A DNA stretch of 8,603 nt from Clostridia bacterium (lineage in GTDB: Bacteria; Bacillota; Clostridia; Christensenellales; CAG-1252), in the NCBI GenBank assembly GCA_017615495.1, contig JAGAAA010000136.1, positions 1-8,603 on the forward strand, given 5' to 3'. The notes under the pieces were generated by a model that had not been told where the DNA came from, did no database searches, and saw only the letters and a list, made by a program, of their open reading frames with translations. The translations under genes and the position numbers were made by a program. Positions within the stretch are counted from its first letter, which is position 1; each line of letters starts with the position of its first letter. Of this stretch, positions 1 to 5,486 are shown one piece after another.

Positions 1-435
1 GGAGATAACGAGCATTGCGGTGAACAAGCGGTTTTCCCACTTTTTGTCCGATTTGCCGCGCAGGCGGGCGAACAAAACGATGGAAACGATGTTGAAGGGA
101 AGTTGCGCAACGCCGCAGATGCCGGTAATAACGAGCCCGAAGGTAAAGCCAAAGATGGCGGCGATGGCTTCCCCGAAATCGTGCACGCCCTTGATGAGCG
201 GGGTGTACAAAAAGATCGTGGCAAAATATTCGCAGATGGCAAACGCCGCGAAGGCGATGGCAAAAAAGATGAATGCGGCGACCTTCGACCCGGTTTTGTA
301 CGTCCGTTTGCGTTCCGTTTCGGATATTTCTTGTAGGGAGACCCCCTCGTTTTGGGCTTCCGTCTCGACCGCGGGGACCAAAACGCGTTCTTCTACGCTT
401 TCGTTTTCTTTGAGATCCTGCTTTTCGTCCGGCAT
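1..435 (-). CDS. Multi-pass membrane protein of unknown function, 5' part only
   Basis: The gene reads leftward from an ATG at 433-435 and stays open for 145 codons to the window edge, so the C-terminus is missing. The start is supported by AAAGGAG (plus-strand 444-450) with an 8-nt spacer and by a good promoter just upstream. Residues 1-48 are hydrophilic and Glu-rich, ending in a basic patch (ERKRTYKTGSK). Residues about 52-80 form a first hydrophobic segment and about 87-123 a long hydrophobic stretch, probably one or two further spans joined by a Gly-rich turn. A basic loop (RLRGKSDKKWENR) follows, and a further span seems to begin at the edge. The acidic tail and the first basic patch suggest a cytoplasmic N-terminus. 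I do not recognise the family. The gene is divergent from the operon to its right and shares the intergenic region with it, but nothing shows a shared function. Confidence 0.85.
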   Translation of the reverse strand, partial: MPDEKQDLKENESVEERVLVPAVETEAQNEGVSLQEISETERKRTYKTGSKVAAFIFFAIAFAAFAICEYFATIFLYTPLIKGVHDFGEAIAAIFGFTFGLVITGICGVAQLPFNIVSIVLFARLRGKSDKKWENRLFTAMLVIS

Positions 436-463
436 AATAAGCGCTCCTTTTTGCGTTTTTAAC

Positions 464-492
464 ATTGTATCAAATAATTAAATTTTTGGCAA
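464..492 (-). promoter_or_regulatory. Sigma-A-type promoter for the leftward membrane protein gene
   Basis: On the minus strand, TTGCCA (plus 487-492) and TACAAT (plus 464-469) are separated by exactly 17 nt of AT-rich sequence. Both boxes are one base off consensus. Transcription would begin close to 457, giving a short leader that carries the AAAGGAG ribosome site for the start at 435. Confidence 0.7.
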
Positions 493-602
493 CCCGCGCT
501 ATTTTATATCATTTTGTAAAAAAAATGTTCGCCGGCGAGTCAGTCCGTATTGACAAAATAAAAAACGTCCGAAAAATGGGAAATTTTTCCGTCAAAATGG
601 AT

Positions 603-620
603 TATTAAGAATTCTTAATA
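603..620. repeat. 18-bp perfect palindrome, possible operator
   Basis: TATTAAGAATTCTTAATA is identical to its own reverse complement and is centred on a GAATTC core between 611 and 612. It lies four bases upstream of the -35 region of the rightward promoter, where a dimeric regulator could bind. It has no loop and is AT-rich, so it is more likely a protein site than an RNA hairpin. An operator role is inferred from position and symmetry only; AT-rich intergenic DNA yields shorter palindromes easily, but 18 perfect bases is long. Confidence 0.45.
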
Positions 621-624
621 TTCT

Positions 625-652
625 TTGCGCATAGTTATTTATATGTTATAAT
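625..652 (+). promoter_or_regulatory. Extended -10 promoter for the five-gene operon
   Basis: A perfect TATAAT at 647-652 is preceded by TG one base upstream (TGTTATAAT, 644-652), the extended -10 form. A weak -35 (TTGCGC, 625-630) lies 16 nt upstream; an extended -10 compensates for a poor -35. Transcription would start near 659, leaving a leader of about 178 nt before the first gene. No comparably good promoter was seen between the later genes, so it probably drives the whole operon. Confidence 0.7.
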
Positions 653-690
653 AAATGAACGAGGTACCGCACTCGAAACGTTTTCTTTTT

Positions 691-718
691 AAAATATGCG
701 AAAAAATGCGCATTTTTT
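691..718 (+). other. AT-rich inverted repeat in the leader
   Basis: AAAATATGCG (691-700) can pair with CGCATTTTTT (709-718) with one T-T mismatch and an 8-nt loop. The right half overlaps a perfect 18-bp palindrome (701-718, A-tract, TGCGCA core, T-tract). A hairpin running into a T-run resembles a weak intrinsic terminator, which could act as an attenuator. The stem core is only five pairs, so this is tentative. Confidence 0.3.
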
Positions 719-723
719 TAAAA

Positions 724-750
724 CCGTCGTTTGAGCGCGTAACTCGACGG
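724..750 (+). other. Hairpin in the leader (CCGTCG / CGACGG)
   Basis: CCGTCG at 724-729 pairs perfectly with CGACGG at 745-750 across a 15-nt loop. In the alternative fold, five outer pairs plus GAG/CTC inside close a 7-nt loop. No T-run follows, so it is not a terminator. It may be part of leader RNA structure or chance. Confidence 0.3.
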
Positions 751-825
751 ATAGAATGCAACATTGCGAAAAGGGCAGAGATGCCGTCTTTTTGGCGTTT
801 TCGGGTGCCTTTTCGCGGTGGGGAC

Positions 826-831
826 AGGAGG
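826..831 (+). promoter_or_regulatory. Strong ribosome site that sets a TTG start
   Basis: A full AGGAGG lies 5 nt before the TTG at 837. The only in-frame ATG upstream, at 756, has no comparable site. This is why the first operon gene is started at TTG rather than 27 codons earlier. Confidence 0.7.
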
Positions 832-836
832 TTATT

Positions 837-3644
837 TTGGCTTTCAAATGGTTCTTTGGAAAGAAAAGGGACAAGGACTCAGTCGAAATGCCGGAAGAAT
901 CGCCGGCTACGACAACCTCTGAAGCCTTAGAATCCGACGCCCAAGACGCAGCGCTTGACGAAAACGTTGCTCTTGAAGCGGAAGAAGCGACCACCCCGAC
1001 GGAGGACGTCTCCGCGGAAGTCGCCGCCGAAGGATCAGCGGAGGAAGACTCTTCCGCCGAGCCTCTTCTTTTATCCGAAGAAGAGATCCCCGCAGAAGAA
1101 GCCGTCGAGGAGCCTGCCGTTGAGGAAGTTCCCGCCGAAGAGGTAGCTGTCGAAGATGCGCCCACGGAGGAAGCCGCGCAAGAGGAAGCCCCCGTCGAGG
1201 AGGCGCAGGAAGAAGCCGCTCCGGAAGCTATTGCAGAGGAAGAAGCCCCCGCGGAAGAAGCCGCCGCCGAAGAGCCGGTCGAAGAGGCCGCCGCGGCGGA
1301 AGAGCCCGCTCCCCTTGGGACGGAACAGATCCCCGAAGAATTTTTGCAAGACGACATCGACGTCGTGCCGATGACTGCGCCCGAAACCGCGTCCGCTGAG
1401 GAACAATCGGCTGAGCCCGCCGCCGAAGAGGCTCCCGCCCAGGCGGAGGAAGGCGAGCAGGGCTTCGTGATGGATGACGAATATCTTCGCGCGTTCATGG
1501 AAGAAGGCGCGATGGACGACTATATTTACAGCGGCAGCACCTTCGAAGAGAGGCAAGAAGCCCTTGAGCGAATTGCCGATAACGCCGAGACCCTTGCGGA
1601 AGAAGGGACGGCGCTTTTGGAACAAAAAGAAAAAGAAGAAGCGGAAAAACAAAAGCAAGAGCCGCGCTACAATGAAAACGGCGAGCTTTTGGACGAGCAC
1701 GGCAAAGTTGTGCTCAAGCGTTCTCTTGAAAGCAAGCTTATTCTTGCCGACACGCGGGAACGCAGGTATTACAACCGCCTGAAAAACGAGCTTCTTTCCT
1801 ACGAGGATATCAAGGCGGAAATGCAGACGGCGACCGAGGTCTTCCGTCACGGCAAGCAGGTGGTGGCGCGTATTTCCATCGCCGGTTTCACTCGTATTTA
1901 CTTTGCGTTGAACCCCGACGAGTTTGACGTGGATCGTTACAAGCAGGCGGATCAAACCACCGCGGACTTTGAGGACGCCAAGATGCTCCTCCGCGTTAGG
2001 GACGACGACGAATTCGCCATCGCGGCGGAACTGATCGCCATTATGATGGGCGCTTTGAACATCAATCGTTTGGAAGCCCCCGTTACGGAAGATTATCTTC
2101 CCGCTTTCCCGCGCAGGGAAGACGCCGTCCTCGACAAGAAAGGCAAGATGCTTGCCTACGAGGAAAAGGACGAACAGCTTCTTTTGAAGGAAAAACGCGC
2201 CGAGGAAAGAAAGGCGGCGGGTCTTTCGGAAGAGCCGGAAGAAGAGCCCGTGGCGGAAGAAGAGCAAAAGGAAGAGCCACTCGTCGTGCTCCCCTTGACC
2301 TTGGAAAACAAGATTCATCAATCCGTCAACAGCATCAAACTCATTTACAGCAAGTTGAAAAACGAGCTGTTGTCTTATAAGACCGTCAAGTCGGATCTGA
2401 CCCTTAAAAACGACAATTTCAAAGTCGGCAAAAGGATCATTGCGAGGATGACCGTCGTTGCGGATAGCGTCAGGCTTTACCTTGCGTTGGACCCCAAGGC
2501 TTTTTCGACAAGGAAGTATAAGCACAAGGACGAGACCGACCAGATGGGCTACGAAGGCACGCCTTTGATGGTAAAGATCTCGGGCGAAAAGGAAAGGCTT
2601 CTTGCCGTTCAACTGATCACCGAGCTGATGAAGAGCTTATCGCTTGAACGCAATAAGCGTTACGCTTATGTTCCCTTTGCGGAAAAGTATCCGTACATCA
2701 AAAACGGCGTCTTCAAAGGCGACGAGGATAAGCCGAGGGTCAAGCACGAGGGCGAAGAGTACGCCGATATTTACGGCGAGCTTACCGAGCACTTGCGCTC
2801 TCAAATGGGCGCCACGGACGCTTGGGGCGTGCCCAAGGGATATACTGCGGAAGACGGTCTCAGCGCTCGCGATCTTTTGGAGATCCAGCGCAGTAAGGCA
2901 AAGACCATCAACGCCGGCGTTGCGCTTGCCACCCCCATCGTGTTCTTCTACGACGCGGCGGTCAACGAAGAAGGCAAGGTGCAGTACTTAAACGTTCAAC
3001 AGCTGTTGAACGACAAGTTCCTCGGCAAGATCGTTCCGCAAGAGTATTTTGCGATGGCGGAAGGCAGCTCCCGCATTGAGGAACTCAACTACATCGCATT
3101 GGACAACGTCGTAAAGGATTGCAACGCCAACCCCGACCTGCGTTTCGCGGTCAAGATCAGTTGCCGTTTGCTCCTGAAGCAAGAAACGTTGACCAAACTC
3201 GTGGACAAGATGCGCACCGAGAACAAAAACTTGATCCTCGCATTCGACTGCGCGATGTTGGAAGCGGTGGGCTTCGTGGGTATCAGCGCGATCAACACGC
3301 TGAAGTCGCAAGGCGCGCTTATCATGATCGACAATGCGGAGAGCGCGAGCATGCGCGTGCTCACGGAATATGAATTCGATTATTTGAGGCTCGACGCAAG
3401 GTACTACAACGGCGGCAGCACGAAGCGTCTTGCGCACCTCGATATGATCACAGGCTACGCAGACGTGCAAAACATCATCACTACGTCCATCAACTGTGAA
3501 CACAAGGAGGATGCCAGGATCCTTCTCGATCACGGCGTGAAGGTCATACAGGGCGACGCGGTCGCGCGTCCTATGAGGCTTATCAATTTGGCTCTTACCA
3601 ATTTGAAGCCGATACCGAAGGTAAAGAGAAATGGCGAAAACTGA
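837..3644 (+). CDS. Acidic scaffold-like protein with a duplicated unknown domain and a degenerate EAL domain
   Basis: The protein has 935 residues from TTG (962 if the ATG at 756 is used). It begins MAFKWFFGKKR, a short amphipathic basic stretch that might touch the membrane. Residues about 14-207 are low-complexity Glu/Ala/Pro repeats and probably disordered. Two copies of a domain of about 110 residues follow (296-407 and 488-603), joined by another acidic linker. Residues about 698-918 align by eye with an EAL (c-di-GMP phosphodiesterase) domain: GKIVPQEYFAMAEGSSRIEEL matches the family's 'G.i.P..Fi.lAE..g.I..l', YLRLD matches 'lKiD', and HGVKVIQGDAVARP matches 'G....QGy.f.kP'. The catalytic signatures are gone: no ExLxR, KIS for the NxS motif, AFDC for E-x-TE, and IDNAES for DDFGTG. 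Hydrolysis is therefore unlikely. Known degenerate EAL proteins (LapD, RflP/YdiV) bind c-di-GMP or partner proteins, so a sensor or scaffold role is inferred. No membrane span is seen. Confidence 0.85.
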   Translation: MAFKWFFGKKRDKDSVEMPEESPATTTSEALESDAQDAALDENVALEAEEATTPTEDVSAEVAAEGSAEEDSSAEPLLLSEEEIPAEEAVEEPAVEEVPAEEVAVEDAPTEEAAQEEAPVEEAQEEAAPEAIAEEEAPAEEAAAEEPVEEAAAAEEPAPLGTEQIPEEFLQDDIDVVPMTAPETASAEEQSAEPAAEEAPAQAEEGEQGFVMDDEYLRAFMEEGAMDDYIYSGSTFEERQEALERIADNAETLAEEGTALLEQKEKEEAEKQKQEPRYNENGELLDEHGKVVLKRSLESKLILADTRERRYYNRLKNELLSYEDIKAEMQTATEVFRHGKQVVARISIAGFTRIYFALNPDEFDVDRYKQADQTTADFEDAKMLLRVRDDDEFAIAAELIAIMMGALNINRLEAPVTEDYLPAFPRREDAVLDKKGKMLAYEEKDEQLLLKEKRAEERKAAGLSEEPEEEPVAEEEQKEEPLVVLPLTLENKIHQSVNSIKLIYSKLKNELLSYKTVKSDLTLKNDNFKVGKRIIARMTVVADSVRLYLALDPKAFSTRKYKHKDETDQMGYEGTPLMVKISGEKERLLAVQLITELMKSLSLERNKRYAYVPFAEKYPYIKNGVFKGDEDKPRVKHEGEEYADIYGELTEHLRSQMGATDAWGVPKGYTAEDGLSARDLLEIQRSKAKTINAGVALATPIVFFYDAAVNEEGKVQYLNVQQLLNDKFLGKIVPQEYFAMAEGSSRIEELNYIALDNVVKDCNANPDLRFAVKISCRLLLKQETLTKLVDKMRTENKNLILAFDCAMLEAVGFVGISAINTLKSQGALIMIDNAESASMRVLTEYEFDYLRLDARYYNGGSTKRLAHLDMITGYADVQNIITTSINCEHKEDARILLDHGVKVIQGDAVARPMRLINLALTNLKPIPKVKRNGEN
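1722..2645 (+). repeat. Tandem copies of an unnamed ~110-residue domain inside the EAL-like protein
   Basis: Copy 1 spans nucleotides 1722-2057 and copy 2 spans 2298-2645. Both share the order SLESK / TLENK, then Y..LKNELLSY, a Lys/Glu stretch, F..GK..(V/I)AR, R.Y.AL(N/D)P..F, YK...(D/E), and end in an amphipathic helix (AAELIAIMMGAL / AVQLITELMKSL). The copies are diverged in sequence, so this is an old duplication rather than a recent DNA repeat. The fold is probably mixed alpha/beta. I do not recognise a named family. Confidence 0.75.
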
Positions 3645-4539
3645 TAATGTAGAAAACGCTCCGCAAATCACACAGGAGCAGCTCCGCAAGGAGAACGAAT
3701 ACATCATCAAGAACAAACGAGTTCGCAGAGTCTCGCGCGGAAGAACGGTCGTTATTATTCTCACGGTTTTCCTCGCTGTTATTGCTATTCTTGCCGGCGC
3801 AACTTATGCGATCATGCAGTTCGTTGACGATTCCAACTTCCGCGTCTCCGTCTCCCATACCGGTACCGCGTGGTTGTCCCTTTCCAGAGATTACGACTTC
3901 ACCAATCCTACCAGCGTGTTGGACGTTTCGGCGCCTAAGAATATGGACAATTGCACGCTGTGCAATTATCTCGACCACAAATTGGAAGAGATCTACGGCA
4001 CCAGCGGTTCGTACAAGGGCGAAGGCTCCAAAGAGTACTTCATCGCCACCAGCTTCTATTTGAAGAACACCGGCTCTGAAGACGTCGCTTACCGCGAGAT
4101 CATTTCTCTCGGTCGCGCGATGAAGGGGATGGAAAAAGCCATCCGCGTTATGGTGATCAAAGACATTGAGCCCCCGGATGATGAAGATCACGGCGTGATC
4201 ACGGTATACGCCGCGGATAGGGGCACCGATGAAAACGGCAACGTCATCCGCGAAGAGGTGGTTCCCTTCGGCGGCGGCATCAACCCCTATAAACCGAAGA
4301 CCATTGACGATTACTCGCACTTCTCGTTTGATCCGGAGGATTTTGACGAAGACGGCGTTTGGCTGGCAAAACCCTTCCTCGGAAACGGCTACGTGATGAA
4401 CAGCGAATATTATCCTTTGGAAGTAGGGCAGATCGTTAAATATACCGTTATCATTTGGCTTGAAGGACAAGACCAAGAATGCGTAGACGCCATCCTTGGC
4501 GGACAAGTGAAGCTTTCCGTCGAATTTGCTACCAAGTGA
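3631..4539 (+). CDS. TasA-like, probably SipW-processed or membrane-anchored exported protein
   Basis: The protein has 302 residues. Its ATG lies inside the end of the preceding gene (14-nt overlap), with GAAGG at 3617-3621, so translation is probably coupled. Residues 1-38 are charged, including KNKRVRRVSRGR just before a hydrophobic segment at about 39-61 that ends GATYA, a plausible AxA-type cleavage site. The rest looks like a beta-rich extracellular domain. It contains FYLKNTGSEDVAYR, ending YTVIIWLEGQDQECVDAILG and then a short beta segment, a pattern I associate with TasA/camelysin-type and SipW-cognate surface proteins of Clostridia. A CxxC pair (C108, C111) and C284 could form disulfides or bind metal. 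The next gene is a SipW-type peptidase, which supports the assignment. The charged N-terminal extension is longer than in typical TasA. If it is not cut, the protein would be a type II membrane protein. Family-level call moderate, export call good. Confidence 0.75.
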   Translation: MAKTDNVENAPQITQEQLRKENEYIIKNKRVRRVSRGRTVVIILTVFLAVIAILAGATYAIMQFVDDSNFRVSVSHTGTAWLSLSRDYDFTNPTSVLDVSAPKNMDNCTLCNYLDHKLEEIYGTSGSYKGEGSKEYFIATSFYLKNTGSEDVAYREIISLGRAMKGMEKAIRVMVIKDIEPPDDEDHGVITVYAADRGTDENGNVIREEVVPFGGGINPYKPKTIDDYSHFSFDPEDFDEDGVWLAKPFLGNGYVMNSEYYPLEVGQIVKYTVIIWLEGQDQECVDAILGGQVKLSVEFATK

Positions 4540-4557
4540 GCGTAAGGGAGAACCCGT

Positions 4558-5415
4558 ATGGAAGACAAAGAAAAGTTGAACTCTGAAGAATTGGAAGAAA
4601 TCGTGCCCTCCGAAGAAGTTATCCCTCAAGCGGCGGAAGAGACCCCGAAGAAGGAAGAACCCTCGGCGAACGACGAAAAACCGGTCAGCAAAAAGAAGAA
4701 GATCCTAAACGGCGTCTTCCTCGGCTTTCAGATCGCGCTGGTCGTGCTTTCCATCGTCATCTGCTTGGTGGTCATCTTAAACCCCAACTCGCAGGAGAAG
4801 GTTTCGCCGGTGGGCATCAAATTGCTCCCCGTATTGACGGGCTCCATGGACGGCGACCAAAAGGATAGTTTCGCGCCGGGCGCTTTGGTTATCGCAACCA
4901 CGCCCAAGAACCACGGCAACGACCTTAAGGTGGGCGACATCGTCACCTTCAAGCAGCTGAATGACGAAACCAACGAACAGATGCTCGTCACGCACAGAAT
5001 CGTTGAGATCGTGCAGATCGACGAAAGCGTTTATAAGTACAAGACGAAGGGCGACGCCAACGCGCTCCCCGACGAGGCGCTCAAGCTTCCGGGCGACATC
5101 CTTGCGGTGTATGCCTTCCACATCAACGGCCTCGGCTCGGCGCTTACGTGGATCCGCGACGGCTATCACTTCATCTTCGTCATCATCATCCCGTTGGGTT
5201 TGTTGTTGATCTACAACATTTATTTGGTTGCGCAGATCGTCGTCGAAGGCAAGATGAAAAAGGCAAGAGCGGCGGCGGAGGAAAGCGCAAGAAAGGCGGC
5301 GCTTGCTTCTATCGACGAAGAGGAGATCAAGCGCAGAGCGATCGAGGAGTATTTGAGAAACCAGGCTGCCGCGGCTTCCGCCGGCAACCCGGAGAATAAA
5401 GGAGAAACAGAGTAA
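4558..5415 (+). CDS. SipW/Sec11-type signal peptidase I (S26B)
   Basis: The protein has 285 residues and starts at an ATG with AAGGGAG (4544-4550) 7 nt upstream, 18 nt after the TasA-like gene. It is a membrane serine peptidase that removes signal peptides on the outer face of the membrane. The S26B motifs are visible: LTGSMDGD with the nucleophile S96, VGDIVTF at about 115-121, THRIVEI with H146 in place of the lysine base of ordinary bacterial signal peptidases, and KGDANALPD at 164-172. A span at about 49-74 follows a KKKK patch and a second lies at about 204-229, which gives both ends in the cytoplasm. The first 48 residues are an acidic tail and the last 50 or so an Ala/Glu/Arg-rich helical tail; both exceed the minimal SipW plan. 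The neighbouring TasA-like protein is the obvious substrate. Paralogy with other SipW genes in the genome cannot be judged. Confidence 0.92.
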   Translation: MEDKEKLNSEELEEIVPSEEVIPQAAEETPKKEEPSANDEKPVSKKKKILNGVFLGFQIALVVLSIVICLVVILNPNSQEKVSPVGIKLLPVLTGSMDGDQKDSFAPGALVIATTPKNHGNDLKVGDIVTFKQLNDETNEQMLVTHRIVEIVQIDESVYKYKTKGDANALPDEALKLPGDILAVYAFHINGLGSALTWIRDGYHFIFVIIIPLGLLLIYNIYLVAQIVVEGKMKKARAAAEESARKAALASIDEEEIKRRAIEEYLRNQAAAASAGNPENKGETE

Positions 5416-5416
5416 G

Positions 5417-5457
5417 CGTTTCGGCGAGTGAAACGATCGGCGAAGGGTTAGCCCTTC
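5417..5457 (+). promoter_or_regulatory. Two tandem hairpins in the gap between peptidase and ATPase genes
   Basis: CGTTTC (5417-5422) pairs perfectly with GAAACG (5430-5435) across a 7-nt loop, two bases after the peptidase stop codon. GAAGGG (5442-5447) pairs perfectly with CCCTTC (5452-5457) across the loop TTAG. A short direct repeat, TCGGCGA, occurs at 5421-5427 and 5437-5443. No T-run follows, so these are not standard intrinsic terminators. They may be RNA-processing or stability elements that set different levels for the two halves of the operon. This is the longest gap within the operon (71 nt). Confidence 0.45.
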
Positions 5458-5486
5458 CACGAAAACGGAAAGGAAAGGTACTGGGT

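Larger units (their letters stand above)
659..836 (+). promoter_or_regulatory. Long 5' leader of the operon
   Basis: The inferred transcript start near 659 and the chosen start codon at 837 leave about 178 untranslated nt. The leader holds two inverted repeats, listed separately, then short GC-rich complementary pieces around 776-820 and a strong ribosome site at its end. I could not match it to a known riboswitch class. In particular, it lacks the conserved core of c-di-GMP (GEMM) aptamers that I would look for next to an EAL-domain gene. Part of it could be coding if the alternative ATG at 756 is used instead. Confidence 0.4.

Noticed and set aside
20..481. Plus-strand open frame opposite the leftward membrane protein
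   Set aside because: The minus strand has a ribosome site, a promoter and sensible membrane segments; the plus frame has none and runs through the minus-strand promoter.
550..580. A second rightward promoter starting with TTGACA at 550-555
   Set aside because: The -35 is perfect, but the bases 16-18 nt downstream (AAAAATGG) do not resemble a -10 box.
701..718. Intrinsic terminator at the A-tract/T-tract palindrome
   Set aside because: The perfect palindrome has no loop and a short GC core. It lies inside the leader of an operon, so only a weak attenuator role was kept as a possibility.
756..836. 27-codon N-terminal extension of the EAL-like protein from ATG 756
   Set aside because: There is no good ribosome site before 756, while AGGAGG sits 5 nt before TTG 837. 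The extension remains possible but is less likely.
659..836. c-di-GMP (GEMM) riboswitch upstream of the EAL-like gene
   Set aside because: This was tempting from context, but the conserved aptamer core and tetraloop/receptor pattern are not visible.
655..930. Possible small leader peptide gene
   Set aside because: Its first ATG lies upstream of the inferred transcript start, internal ATGs lack ribosome sites, and it runs into gene 1 in another frame.
689..1498. Minus-strand open frame of 269 codons rich in Ser/Ala
   Set aside because: It is the antisense of the Glu/Ala-rich region; GAA/GCC codons read backward as Ser and Gly codons without stops. It has no ribosome site and spans the operon leader.
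1071..2612. Minus-strand open frame of 513 codons
   Set aside because: It is antisense to the EAL-like gene, with biased Phe/Leu/Gly/Arg composition from repetitive codons and no domain signature. The plus-strand frame has clear domain homology.
5442..5457. Rho-independent terminator after the peptidase gene
   Set aside because: The stem is good but no T-run follows; the sequence continues with A/G-rich ribosome-site sequence.
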